A DNA stretch of 64,000 nt from Trileptium ribeirensis (Eukaryota > Nematoda > Enoplea > Enoplida > Thoracostomopsidae). Shown one piece after another: positions 12,481 to 23,311 of the stretch. The notes under the pieces were generated by a model. The model ran no database searches and had not been told where the DNA came from. It worked only from the letters and a program-made list of their open reading frames with translations. The first letter of the stretch is position 1, and each line of letters opens with the position of its first letter. The stretch spans positions 23,073-87,072 of the forward strand of contig JASANE010011716.1 of NCBI GenBank assembly GCA_030248225.1, in the 5' to 3' direction. Made by a program: the position numbers and the translations under genes.

Positions 12481-12540
12481 GAATAAGTTTTTCCATATCT
12501 CTTATAATAGTCTTGTGTAGTCGGTTCACTGCCGGATGTT
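12389..12540. repeat. 36-bp exact direct repeat within the I-like LINE
   Basis: The same 36 bases occur at 12389-12424 and 12505-12540, 116 bp apart (each contains GTGTAGTCGGTTCACTGCCG). On the minus strand both encode a frame with AVNRLHKTI. One copy lies in the endonuclease N-terminus, the other in the frame before it, so a local duplication or template switch is likely. Confidence 0.85.
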
Positions 12541-12830
12541 GGCGCAGTCGCGATGAATTGTTGCGAGCATTAGCCAGCATTAACTTTAGATTGGCTTCCA
12601 ACTCAGGTTCGGTGGCGCGAGACGCAGCCCCCCCTAGTTGATTTTGTGCTCTAGTCGAAGGTGTAGTGGCGCTTACAGCTGCCCCCTTCATTTACTTCAG
12701 AGACGGAAGGTTTGGTGGCGCTCATAGCTGCCCCCCCTTCCGTTTCTGTTAATCTTGTTGCACTGTCCTCCGAAGCGGAAGGTTCAGTGGCGCTTATAGC
12801 TGCCCCCTTCCGCCTCCGAGGCCCAGTCCA
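12470..12830 (-). pseudogene. ORF1 remnant of the I-like LINE with GGAA-SAT-P repeats
   Basis: On the minus strand a short repeat is translated several times: GGAA, then I/M/V or another residue, SAT, one variable residue, and P. The DNA units share GTGGCGC(T/G) and AGC(T/A)GCCCCC and lie near 12606, 12660, 12710 and 12780. One frameshift (about 12690) splits the remnant. No CCHC knuckles of a complete gag-like ORF1 were found, so most of ORF1 is missing or the element had an unusual short ORF1. Confidence 0.5.
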
Positions 12831-13226
12831 GTCTTAAGCTCTCAGTAGAGCTGGTCACGTAATCAGTCAACGTTAATGTCAACTGTTCACCTAACCTGGT
12901 TAGGTTTCAACCAGGTATTCATAAATCACTAAGCTAATTTGAAGTTTCAGATTCATTTCATGATTTTCCTTAATAAAATATATTTTATTTTGCTGTTTAT
13001 GAACTATCCATGGAAGCCCCCTTTTGTTCCATGGTAATCTAAAAAAGTCCATTCGTAAATTTTTCGAAGTGCCGGACCAGCACAACGCATCGCTTAAGGG
13101 GAATGCCCTAACTCTGGCTTCAAAATGATGAATTTGTATTTTCATTAAAACCAAAGAATACCAGAGCCTGCTTTGGCCGTGTGACGGTGGGTAGACCGTC
13201 ACCCAACGCCACACGTTGCCACCCAC
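12831..13226 (-). other. 5' region of the I-like LINE
   Basis: This is sequence between the target-site duplication and the first repeat-coding stretch. A 108-codon minus frame (13226-12900) spans it but has no recognised motif and is probably untranslated leader. A 17-bp perfect inverted repeat, ACCTAACCTGGTTAGGT, lies at 12889-12905. Confidence 0.4.
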
Positions 13227-13237
13227 TAATGATATAG
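13227..13237. repeat. target-site duplication (5' flank of the I-like insertion)
   Basis: This is the second copy of TAATGATATAG, matching 8680-8690 base for base. Confidence 0.85.
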
Positions 13238-14740
13238 GTCTATAATTTAATGCAAGAGATGAATCGCCTTTTTGTATAATGGAACTATGTCAGCACATAG
13301 CCAGCTGCTTCGTAAGCGGACATTTACAATGGATTGCTCTAAAATATGGGCAAGTGGAAACAAAGCGAATCCCTGGCATTTTTAAGAAAATATTGTGCAT
13401 AGCCGTCACGAGAGTGGCTATGTTTTGATTTCAAACACCCCAATAATTTATGCACAATTTGTGGAGAAAAGGTAACCCAAGCCAAGTTATTATCAAAAAC
13501 AATAGTGATTTGAACTGTTGGATACTGTTCGGCGTCCTCAAAAATAACTGAAGCAAAAGGCTCGCCAAAATATTAGTGCGAGTTTTGTGGTCAGTAACTA
13601 ATCCATTGTCTGATGCACGCAAAGCACCAATACCTGATTTGGAGTTCAATCTGTTTTTAACGTATCTAAAAAGATCATTACGATTCCCATTGTTAATAAC
13701 GTTTGTTTCTCGGGCACGTTTGAAACGAGCAATAGCCTTTGAGCATTTTAAGCTAAGTTTGTTGCAGTCATCGAAATTTTAGGTTAATTTGCTTATCCTC
13801 CGTAGCTTTGCTTTTCGTTTGAACAGCTTTCTAAGAAAAAGAGGGCATCTAAAACAACCTTTTTTGGAGTCTACTTTCAGTTCAGGTGTGAATTGTTCAA
13901 CAGCTTCGCTTAAAATCAGTGTAAAGATATTTATTCCACTTCTCTTCTACCGTAAATAAACTGTTTAAAACAATATCCCAATTAACTGAAACAAATAGTT
14001 ATTTAGGCTTTGAAAATCAGTGTTCTTAAGATCGTAAACAAACATAGGCTGACTCGCTGTATCACTGTTAATAAATCCTGATAGATATAATTGAACCGAT
14101 GCATGATCGGACAGTTCTTCGCCTCTAGTTATGCTTGACACATTCAATGGTGATGTTTTCAACACCAGATCAATGCAATTCCCCAGTCGTGTGGGAAATG
14201 ATACCATCTGATGTAAGCCTAATTCTTGGGTGTTGTCCATGAAATGAGTGTTAATGAAAGTTTTTGGCCAAGAATATCCTGTCCAGTTAATATCGGGTAA
14301 ATTAAAATCACCTAGTATAGTAACAAAACAGGCAACCTCACACAGACGTTTTAAGTAGCTACACAAACACGCCATATGCGTCAGCGTCGCATTGCGGCGG
14401 CCTATATACACATGTTTAGTAGGAGCAAAAATATCAAGCGCTATAATTTCCAGCGAGTCAAGCTCTGGCTCTGAAAACTGACGACGGTATGCGTTATGTC
14501 TTTGCAAACGAAGAAAGATACTCCGTCACCTCTGCCTTCGATTCTGTCTTTGCAATAAACTGTATAATTTCCGCAGTCAAATAATGAAGTGGAGAATTCG
14601 TTACTAAGCCATGTTTCACAAATAGTAAAAGCTGGAATAGTTTGTTGTGCAAAATAGATTCAAGCTCAGTAATTTTGTTACACAGACTCCGGGCATTAAA
14701 AAACTTACACTGAATGTGACTGTTACCAAATAAATGCGTG
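13238..14740 (-). pseudogene. endonuclease, linker and start of RT of the CR1/L2-like LINE
   Basis: Minus-strand pieces show NARSLCNKI and CETWLSNE (endonuclease start, 14600-14730), then ILGDFNLPDINW and a C-terminal LSDHASV (14507-13965). These are the usual CR1/L2 endonuclease blocks with the catalytic D-N and D-H. The linker contains LRASDNGLVTDHKTRTNILA (about 13570-13640). RT then begins and runs to LALNYRPISL at the insertion point. At least three frameshifts or stops separate the pieces. Together with 7416-8679 it forms one ORF2. Confidence 0.75.
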
Positions 14741-14765
14741 TTTACCCCCTGCTCTAGTTTACCTG

Positions 14766-15764
14766 TTATGTAACTTTTCCATTATGCGTAATATATTCAT
14801 AATCCACTTTGCAACGCTTACCACCGACAAGTTTACCATTAACGAAAGTGCAGACTTTATAAAGAACTAATTTTTCATTCACAATGACGAACGTTTCCCG
14901 GTTGTTCGGGTTTTTGATAGCGTTCATGTTCAGCTCATATGCTTTGCGCCTAGCGGCAGAAAGTTGATTTATCTCCTCTGTCGACATAGACGGGCGAATG
15001 TAGATACCTTTGTACTCAGGTTTCTCTTTTAAACATGCCGCTTGCTGAAGGACCGAACGCGCTGCCGTAGAAGCTCGAAAACGAACTTTGAGCAGTCGTG
15101 GAGCTGTGGAACGTTCGCTACGATCATTGTTGCGTTTTGTAGTGTTCAGCAGTCCCATGCGAAATGCATATTCAACCTCCGCTGATGGGTCGAAATGATG
15201 GAAAATTTCGTAGACTATCTGGAGATCTTTTCCGCTTTCAGGAACTCCGGAAAACACGAGGCAATGTTGATGCTTGGCGCCATCATCACTGGAAGCTTCA
15301 TGCACTTGGTTTACAGTGTTTTTTGCGGTAGCCGAAGCGTACGACTTTGGCATGGAATGCGTATGAGTGTCTTGGTTGGTCGTTGCCTTATTGTCGGTTG
15401 CTCGAGAAGTACCAACGTTCGCGAGCGACTGTGTTAGCGTTTCCAGCTGACGCTCTATCTTTTCGAGACGGTCATCCCTGGGTTGGACCGGAGTTGGCGA
15501 CGCTCCATTCAATTTAGCATTACGTCGGTTTAGAGCAAATTTCTGGAAAGCTGAACACACGACGAAGACGTCTTCGCCCTCTGTTACAGCCTTAAGCGAT
15601 TTGTTATTTCGGACTGACGAACACGCAAAATGAATCCATCCAGCGCATAGGCCGAACTCGAAACAGTACTGGCCTCCATCTCTGTTGCATATGACGCAAT
15701 TCGATGACCTGGACACATTTAGCGATGGTTGGATTGACTGGCGTGGATTAGTTGCCTTCGCCAT
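14766..15764 (-). CDS. ORF1 protein of the CR1/L2-like LINE (PHD-like finger, coiled coil, RNA-binding-like domain)
   Basis: The 332-residue frame is uninterrupted. Residues 23-70 contain CVICNRDGG, WIHFAC and a later Cys, spaced like the PHD-type zinc finger found in ORF1 of CR1/L2 LINEs (C23, C26, H45, C48). A Leu-heptad stretch (RLEKIERQLETLTQSLANV, about 100-118) is a likely short coiled coil for trimerisation. The C-terminal half (CLVFSGVPES, KVRFRAS, RRKAYELN) resembles the RRM-like nucleic-acid-binding part of such proteins. The family role is binding LINE RNA. The start codon is the first ATG, just inside the 5' end. The frame is open although ORF2 is dead. Confidence 0.75.
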   Translation of the reverse strand: MAKATNPRQSIQPSLNVSRSSNCVICNRDGGQYCFEFGLCAGWIHFACSSVRNNKSLKAVTEGEDVFVVCSAFQKFALNRRNAKLNGASPTPVQPRDDRLEKIERQLETLTQSLANVGTSRATDNKATTNQDTHTHSMPKSYASATAKNTVNQVHEASSDDGAKHQHCLVFSGVPESGKDLQIVYEIFHHFDPSAEVEYAFRMGLLNTTKRNNDRSERSTAPRLLKVRFRASTAARSVLQQAACLKEKPEYKGIYIRPSMSTEEINQLSAARRKAYELNMNAIKNPNNRETFVIVNEKLVLYKVCTFVNGKLVGGKRCKVDYEYITHNGKVT

Positions 15765-15790
15765 TTTTTGCTTCTAGTAGACGATAGTCG

Positions 15791-16499
15791 AAAAATGAAA
15801 TAGATACTAGTTTATAAAATTATTATCTGGTGTAACGCACCAGTACGTGTATTCTTTCTTTATTCTTCCTCTAAAATTGAATGCAATGGGGTTAAAACCT
15901 ATATAGTTTTAGCTAATTTATTTGCTTCTTAGGTAAAAATTCTTCGATTTTATACTATAGCTACGGTATCTATTCCAAACGAGATGTCGAAATTCAATAT
16001 TTGATTAAGACAAGTTTGAGTACGAATTTCTTATATAAATTAGATTTATTATTGATTTTGCACGCGATAATCACTCATGGGTATTGTGACAACAAAACAA
16101 AAATATTTTTTTTTTCAATTATAATAAAATTTATAAAGCCATTGAAAAGCGATCACTATTAATACCTGAGTGAGCGCTTAGAATGTCTGCTCGAACTACT
16201 CATGAGATCTATGCAGCGTGACCTCTAGATATTGTTGAATATCGAATTATTAAAAATAGTATATTCTTGTGTCAAGTAATCTTTGGTCAATCAGGAATGT
16301 TTATTTATGTACAACCATTTCAATATATGCCGGCTTAATCAAGACATCGTTGAGTTGGACATCGTGCTACGATAAAAGGCTGATATAATTTGTGCCGATC
16401 ACACACAGATTAAGCAGGTCCATTTCTTTGATCAATGTAGCGGATGATCGTTCTCTAGCTCGACGAGTGAAATACTTTTTTTACAATTTTTGAAACATA
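15791..16499. other. intergenic, nothing seen
   Basis: This is AT-rich sequence between the LINE 5' end and an A/T simple stretch. No frame, repeat or RNA gene is supported. Confidence 0.35.
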
Positions 16500-16660
16500 C
16501 TCTTCTAGATTTACGTATATTATATATTAATATTATTTATATATATTAATATATTATTTTTTATTATTTATTAATTAATTAATTATTTATTTATTTATAT
16601 TTATTTATTATTATTGTTATTTTATATATAATATAGTATATATTTTAAATATTATGTATT
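16500..16660. repeat. A/T low-complexity stretch
   Basis: Almost pure A/T, with TATTTAT, TTAATTAATTAA and TATATA runs. It has no unit of fixed length. Confidence 0.8.
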
Positions 16661-16701
16661 AAGTGGTCGTACATTACATAAGGCGATTGATAGAAATTCA
16701 G

Positions 16702-16737
16702 ACCAATGTCCAGCTACAGGGCGTAAACTATATGCAG
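16702..16737 (+). CDS. possible 36-nt microexon upstream of the Crumbs-like exons
   Basis: The borders are an acceptor ending AGAAATTCAG and a donor CAG/GTACTG. One open frame is phase 1-1 and reads QCPATGRKLYA. Phase 1-1 is shared by the next three Crumbs-like exons (18319, 21676, 24054), which makes it compatible with the same transcript. A second open frame (phase 0-0) also exists, and the exon is too short for certainty. Confidence 0.28.
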
Positions 16738-18318
16738 GTACTGTCCTCGATACAGTAAGCTTAAGCCTGAGCGTTAGCCAGTGCTTAAATATGTCATTAT
16801 ATGCCTAGCCTAGGACTGTACATATTAAAACCTCAAACAGCTAATAAAATTCATTTGCGTTAATATTAAATTTATATACACTTTCATTATTAGCCAAGTT
16901 ATGAACCAAGTACCAGTTTATTAACATGACATTAAATGGTGCAGTGATACGTCGCATTCTATTTTTAATGTATGTGTAAATATTTTGTTACTGATGCATG
17001 CTCAAAAGTTATTGCCTAAGTTTCGCGCTCGCCATGATGGCCTTAACGCCTGATGCAAACCTCGTTACACAGACTGCTTGGTTACCAGTAAATATTCTGA
17101 GAAGCAAGGGGGCTTATTGTTTTTAAATATTGTTTGCTGTGCGGGCGGGGGGGGCTGGTGAGGAGCTTCCATTTCGATATAAAATGTTTAAAAATCAAAT
17201 TGTGTAGCAGATATCAAAGTATATTATACTGCTTATTTTCAGATACTGTAATATATATTAGTTATGAGTTACTTTCGAATAATACACTCGACCATTTGTA
17301 ATCTAGAATATGGATAACAGCCATCTTAGCAATTGTCGTATGAACAAAATTACATATATATGCGTTTTCTTATGTAAGTTTAATCATTTTGTACGTATGT
17401 GGTTCTTCTGCTCGTAAGAGCGCTGAAGCATAAAATATGTACCTAGAATTAGAAAAACTCTGAATTGTCAAAGTAAAAATAGACATCACAAGTGTGTGTT
17501 TGGCGATGACATTTAAAGGGACTTATTAAGTAAAACACAACTGAAAGAGAACGTTACTGACGTAGCTTTCAGGGTATCGATTTTTTAGCATTCTGTCACA
17601 GTCCTTTCACAGTATCGAATTGGTTGAGCAGCCTATGGTATATTCGACATTGAGTGCATTATTGACTGAGAAAACGTGGTTATGATTGATTTTCCCAATG
17701 AAATTATAACTTAGCCGCACAGTTTCTAATAAATAAAAGAAAAGCTTTATATAAGTTTCAACATATAATTTGTACGAAGTTCTAGACATTTGTTATCAAG
17801 TAGCAATTATCTAAATATTTATTATAAATCTTAAACATATTTTAATAGTATTTAATCATATCGTTGAACAACGACGTAATCTGATGAAAAAGTGACATTG
17901 TTTCCAAAGCAAAAAAGAGTTAAATGAATTTTATGCGAAAAGTTACGCTCTAAACTACTGTTTTTATCAATTTTGCAGGAATAGATAGTTTCATAGAAAT
18001 TGCAAATATTATACATGTGGCATTTTCTTTCACTAAGGCAAGAAATGGTGTTTCGAAAGTATTGTTGGATGCTTTTTTGATGCGGTTCATATAAATGACT
18101 ACGCATAAGTCATACATAAGGACAACCGTATCATAAATATATCAAGTTCCAGCCTAGTCAAAAGATCAAGCAAGTGAAAAATATCACATGTACTTTTAGC
18201 ATGGTAAAGTAGTTTTTGACGTAATATGCTTCATTAATTTCGCTTTAATCATATTCTTTGCTGAAATTCGGATATATCAAGTTGATATTAAAACTAATAT
18301 TTTTACCATATGTTTCAG

Positions 18319-18345
18319 TGATACTTCTGCCATACAGTGACGCAG
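18319..18345 (+). CDS. crb: Crumbs-like gene, 27-nt microexon
   Basis: An acceptor (ATATGTTTCAG) and a full-consensus donor (CAG/GTAAGT) enclose 27 bases. Only one frame is open; it reads ILLPYSDA in phase 1-1. Joined to the next exon at 21676 it gives LPYSDA-G-FQFSRNADSYL, which looks like a continuous laminin-G start. The preceding exon must end in phase 1; the candidate at 16702-16737 would fit. The call is from splice signals and phase, not from similarity alone. Confidence 0.5.
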
Positions 18346-20985
18346 GTAAGTAACGTTTAAATATTAAATTTTTAATTTTCATAAATTTACAACTAAAAAA
18401 TAGAATCTGTGGTCAAAAAAATAGGCCTGGCTGAAATTATTTTTCGAAGCTTTTTGCATTATTCCAACGAAGCGACTGAATCAAAAGAGAGTTTCCTGTG
18501 ATAGCTGCTAATAGCAAAAAAAATGTGTTTTGTCTATTTCTACGCACCAAACTTCATCGTCTAAATATCTGAATTGTCGAAAAAACTTGTTAAACGCGCA
18601 CTGACACCTAGTTTTTCTAGACAATGAAAAGTTCTGTCGTAATTTTTTGACCAAAACTTCGAAATACTAGCTCTGATTAATAACTGTCATTTTGAAAATA
18701 TCCTGTCCCCAACATTTAGGTAATGATTGCTGCCAGAGGCATTGGCTGTCGAATCGATACTCGCACCAAGAGCATTAAGTTTGGTTTAATACTTTTTGTC
18801 AGAGCAACCGTTCTAAAGTTATTTAATCAAACTTTAAAAATACACCGAAAACCTTAAAATTTCAAAATTTTGGCTATGGATTTTTTCTTGTTGCAGTTCA
18901 TCGACGTGTTTATAGACTTGTAGCTGCTGTCTGACGTCAATTTGAATATGCAAATTCACAGCCAGAAAACATCATTTAAGCCAGCGCAGCACAGCTTCAC
19001 GTTTTCTTTGTAACTATAACTTAGTTTTTATGAGCTATTAACATGCGGTCTGGCAATAGACTTGTTTAACCGTACGGAACAATTTCGTTTCATTGTTTAA
19101 ATCTGACATGTTGTTAGCCAGCCTTGTACACTGTAGGAAACTTAATATTTCTATTTAGGCTCTAAAATTATTGACATTCTAACAACATAATAACGCACAC
19201 CTCTTCTGTGCTCACCGATAATGTCTTCCAAAAGCGGTCTGTGTTCAACTACGGTTCTGGGACAACAGAATAATATTTCGTTCCGCTTCCACTCACTGTG
19301 CGAATAGTTGTAGCTGGTAGAATACAAATAAAGCAATGGTATTCGCGTTGTATGGACTTTATACATCATCAAAAGGCATAAAAATTATCATTTGTTCGAA
19401 AGTTTCACTGTTCAATTTCGACGGTTTATACCATTTTATCATTAGAGAAAGAACACAATCGATATTGATTGCTTCGAGTGTCTTCGCGTTACGACGAAAA
19501 TGACCTTAAAGACAAATCGCTGCTTGAAACTGTATCACACCGAATGTAGTTGAATCCACAATTATAGCTGATTAACCATGCTAACTCTGTTTTCCACACT
19601 GCGTGAGTTGCCTGCTACATGCGCTGTTTCCACATATATGTATGCCCGCATGGAGATCGTAGGAGCGATTATTGTCTTAAATTTAAACTATATTTCAACA
19701 CATTGCAATAATTTCCATTTTGACAAAACTTTATGGCAATGCATTAACACTGCATACGAAATTATTTTAAAAAAGCTCGCGAATGATAATTCTGCATCTT
19801 CGAAAATAGTTCAAGTAGAATTTCTGTGCAAATAATTTTACAGACCGTAGACAGAAAATAATTCTGTTAAATCATGAGGCGTTTGTAGTTATTCTACGGT
19901 TTAACAGATTTATGCACGCATTAATTGTATTTCATGTAATGTTGGATAAACAACATTATCTATCGTAATCGGTATCGTTTATACAGCCGTTGGGCCATGA
20001 TGAAGAAGTTGCTCGAAAATTTAATAATTCCAGAACAAGAATAATGCGTGAGTAAACTTAAGGTATCCCTATGAACCATCCTCTTTTGTAATTATCGATA
20101 TTGAATCTCAAATTTTTGTTGCGGAAAAATGTTGAATGTCATTCGGTTTTTCGCTAACCGAAAATTGTTAAAATCAATTCCCCGTGCCAAAAAATGTACC
20201 TTGTGTTCGAACAGAATTTTAGTTTGCAGAAATTCGGTTCCCTAATGCCTAGTCATTTAAATTTGGATTATTCAATGTTCGCGAACAAACAACACGCAAA
20301 AATAACGTCAAAAGCAAACCGAATCCATAGCTAAGCTCTTGGTGTTCGAATAAAACCGGTTTAATTCAAATTCGACAGATTTCCGTTCTCACAATTTTTG
20401 GTAATTTTGCTGGAATTTTCGCGAACACAAAAACGTTACACTTCAAACGCGAGTAGTGTGTTCGCGAACAGTTTTGAGCCGAATTTCGATTGACCAAAAG
20501 CGTTTCGTAACAATTTTCATGCAAAGTTACAAAACATGATAGTTGGTGGGCTTACCTTATGTTTCCTCGCGCATAACGCACGTACAATAGACAACAAAAA
20601 GTAAACGTAGAGAATCCAAGTAATCGCTATATACGGTGGGTCACTCTGGACCCATCCTGCATCAAAGACCTGACAATCGTACAAAAATTATTTCAGTAGC
20701 CAACTGAAAAGAAACCTGTAAATTATCTCAAAAATACATGTATTAATTACGTAGTGTTTATCCTAGGTAATAGCAAACATTACCTCATATAATGTTTTCT
20801 TGAACGCTTGGTGCTTCGTATAGATCGTATCAAGTTAGAATATTTTAAGTAATCAACTAAAGTGATAAAAGAGCAAGCGCTAAGAGTAGCTATTTCTAAA
20901 TTTCCCAACGGGTTGTCTCGAAAATTTTATTTTAATTCGAAACTGCATGCTAGTCAAACGTCTCGATGACACCTTTAATAAAACA
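18346..20985. other. intron sequence, no other feature supported
   Basis: Long AT-rich stretch between two Crumbs-like exons. Short TTCGCGAA-type palindromes recur near 20280, 20410 and 20460 (TGTTCGCGAACA twice). No coding frame or transposon end is convincing. A 61-nt exon-like stretch at 19987-20047 has the wrong phase for this gene. Confidence 0.35.
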
Positions 20986-21050
20986 TGGCTAAGTGGTCTA
21001 GCGCCCACCCAAAGCAGAGGTCAGGTGTTCAACTTCGGTCGACACCTTTT
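20986..21050 (+). repeat. tRNA-derived SINE or tRNA pseudogene
   Basis: TGGCTAAGTGG at 20986-20996 matches the Pol III box A consensus fully. GTTCAACTTC at 21027-21036 resembles box B with one or two mismatches, at tRNA-like spacing. The arms do not fold into a complete cloverleaf, so it is not a functional tRNA gene. Confidence 0.35.
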
Positions 21051-21675
21051 CGATATGGAGTAGTTTTTATCCCTGCAAATATATAGATGGGTGCGTGACG
21101 TATAAGCACATTATAAAATTGACAAAACCCTAATATGTTACACAATATATCAAATATTTACATTCGAAATAAGATTTTACAAAAATAGATTGCCCAATTG
21201 TTATGTAATGGTGCTTCACCGGTGGAAACATAAACATAACCTAAATATATTAAACTAGTCAAAGCCCAGGATTGTGGGGGCAGCACGAATCAGCTGCACC
21301 CGCTTCTCATACCAGTAAGAATCGAACATGCCGTAAATTCCAGGTTGCCAACCTATCCAATTTGAAGAAGTTTAGCAATAAACAATTTTGCTGTCTTAAT
21401 TATGAAATATCCAATTATGTTCTTGAAAAGCTGATATCAAGACTGACAACATCAATCAAATCAAGTAATCGATACACTAACATCATACAAGCATTGATCA
21501 GAACTTAAATTAAACATTATCAACTATAGGTCAAACCGCGAAATGATTCTACAATAATCTAATACAGTGGAAATCCGACGGTCTCAGCGTTTTCACAAGC
21601 ATTAATCTTGTCATCAAACTTTTATCTATACAGTTCGTTCTGCTATACGTATACTGTAGCATTTTTCCCTTGCAG

Positions 21676-21855
21676 GATTCCAATTTTCAAGAAACGCTGA
21701 CAGCTATCTCCTTGTTCGAGCGGGAAATGTGTTTCCCTTTAACGGATCGATAAAATTCGCTAATACCTTAACAGACGGCCGTGCACGAGTGCATCCAGCA
21801 CAAATCTTGTTTACTGTCGGAAACGGCAGTTTCAGTTGCATTACAACAGAATCAG
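21676..21855 (+). CDS. crb: Crumbs-like gene, laminin-G exon
   Basis: A 180-nt exon sits between a strong acceptor (TTTTTCCCTTGCAG) and the donor CAG/GTATGAG. It is open in one frame, phase 1-1. It reads FQFSRNADSYLLVRAGN, later ILFTVGNGSFSCITTES, the beta-strand style of the first half of a laminin-G domain. It follows the 27-nt exon at 18319 and joins the exon at 24054 in phase. The next intron carries the dead mariner element at 22023-23311. Laminin-G domains alternate with EGF repeats in Crumbs extracellular regions, which agrees with the downstream exons. Confidence 0.6.
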
Positions 21856-22022
21856 GTATGAGATTGATACTTGTGTACGGTTATTGCATGTAGTTATTGT
21901 TATGATAACGTTGCTACTGAAAAAGAAAAATGACCGTATTAACAAACTACAGAATGATTTCAAGTATATTAAATCCAGAATCTGCCAGAGGAATTGATTT
22001 CATTCTTTCGTCGCGCTTTATA

Positions 22023-23311
22023 TAGGGAGTCCCATGAGTAAAGCCTCAACTTCAAACTATTGCTGAGACTCAGCAACCGTCATACTTTCAGGGATTATAA
22101 TTGCACATTATCATAAGTATCTATGTATAACAAAATGTCTGATACGCGATTTAGTTTGGCTGATCCTACAACTGCAGTAAGACTGTATTCAGTTACCCAA
22201 AATAGCAAGAAATTGTGCGAGAATGATCGCGATATTTGCTTCCGTAGCTCCCATATTATAAAACTATTGCTGCAATTAATAAAAGATTTAATTTAACAGG
22301 TTACATAGATGACTTGCCCTAAACAGGGAGACCACCGACGGCATCTGGTGATGGTGCGATAGTTAATATCTACTATCATTTTGACAATAATCCGACAAAG
22401 CTGATTTACCGCTGTGCTGTTGAAACCAGCATCACCAAATCGACTGTTTTCCAAATTGTTAAGTCTGGGTCTAAACCTTTTAGACCGATGTTAATTCATA
22501 GGCTGAATGAGGATGATTATGATCGGAGGGTTGAATTTTATGAAAAATGGTTACAGCGTCTCGACGACGATCCGGACTTAGCTGACGATATAATTTGGAT
22601 CCACGAAAGCAATTTTAAACTGAATGGCCAAGTTAACCGGCATAACTGTGGTTATTGCCATGCACAAAACCCTCGTAACATTATCGAACACCATTTGAAT
22701 GCTTCTGGTCTGATAGTATGGGTCGGCATGTAGTCTGGTGGATTTCTTAGGCCGTTCCTTTTCGATGGTACTGTGAATGCAAACATTTATCTAGCGATGC
22801 TTAGAAATAAATTTTATGTTAATATTCAAGTATTAGCAAATATTGACATGCGTCAGTATATACAGGATGGCGCGCCTCCTCATTTTGCGATAGCTGTGCG
22901 CCGCTGGTTGGCCGAATCCTTCCCTTACCGTTGGCTGAAACGCCGAGGCCCTCTCGAATTTCTCGCTCATTCTCCTAATCTAAACCCTCCTGGCTTTTTT
23001 CTATGAGGAACATTGAAGGAGGAGGTATACAAACGCAAATCACAAACCATGTTGTGCCTGAAAGTGGTTATATCGAAGGAGCTCTCCATTCTGAAGCGTG
23101 ACATGGTTAGAAAAGTCTGTCGAAGTGTGCGTTTTGGACTGGACAAATGCGAAAATCTTGTAGGCGCCCAGGTTCGCACTTAGGATAAGTCTTATTCATC
23201 AAAAACCTAAGTTATATATGAGGGTATGTGCATACCAAAACACTTCTGGATATGTTTCTTACTTGGTGTGCTGGGTCATTAATGCTGGGGCGTTACTTAT
23301 GGGACAACCTG
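22023..23311 (+). mobile_element. Tc1/mariner-type DNA transposon, complete but dead
   Basis: The element is 1289 bp. Left end TAGGGAGTCCCATGAGTAAA and right end, read on the minus strand, CAGGTTGTCCCATAAGTAAC form terminal inverted repeats. TA dinucleotides flank both ends (22021-22022 and 23312-23313), the usual target duplication of this superfamily. It lies inside an intron of the Crumbs-like gene in the same orientation. The internal transposase gene is broken. Confidence 0.85.
22135..23183 (+). pseudogene. Tc1/mariner transposase, broken
   Basis: The recognisable part starts near 22300 (GRPPTASGDG, HTH linker) and continues with FRPMLIHRLNEDD, WIHESNFKLNGQVNR, LFDGTVNANIYL, YIQDGAPPHFAIAVRRWL, KRRGPLEFLAHSPNL and NPPGFFL. 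Stops occur at 22731-22733 (TAG) and 23004-23006 (TGA, where the family has Trp). The N-terminal part has further stops or frameshifts. The first catalytic Asp (family FSDESNF) is His and the third (family PLDFFLW) is Gly, while the middle Asp in QDGAPPH is kept. The spacing between the second and third catalytic positions is 41 residues. Confidence 0.85.

Larger units (their letters stand above)
8691..13226 (-). mobile_element. I-like non-LTR retrotransposon (endonuclease-RT-RNase H) inserted in the CR1/L2-like RT
   Basis: The minus-strand element has a 5' region (13226-12831), an ORF1 remnant with amino-acid repeats, an AP endonuclease, a reverse transcriptase, RNase H and a C-terminal zinc knuckle. 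It ends in a short TATC-like simple repeat at 8691-8710. Presence of RNase H with an LDI-GAFD and GxPQGG-type RT points to the I group (I, Ingi, LOA and R1 relatives). It is bounded by an exact 11-bp duplication. The RT frame is intact over 590 codons, while ORF1 and the endonuclease are broken, so the copy is dead but not ancient. Confidence 0.85.
7048..15790 (-). mobile_element. CR1/L2-like LINE, full-length architecture but decayed and split by another LINE
   Basis: Read on the minus strand, the order is ORF1 with a PHD-like zinc finger (15764-14766), an endonuclease region (14740-13965), a linker and N-terminal reverse transcriptase (to 13238), an inserted foreign element (13226-8691), the rest of the reverse transcriptase and the C-terminal domain (8679-7416), then a 3' UTR with AATAAA-like sequence and a (GTT)n tail (7048-7072). 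This is the normal layout of CR1/L2 LINEs. Several frameshifts and stops make ORF2 inactive. The 5' boundary is inferred from the ORF1 start and could lie further out. The element lies upstream of the Crumbs-like exons in opposite orientation. Confidence 0.8.

Noticed and set aside
19987..20047. Exon-like stretch with acceptor and GTGAGT donor
   Set aside because: Its phase (0 to 1) breaks the Crumbs frame between the neighbouring exons, and the open stretch is short enough for chance.
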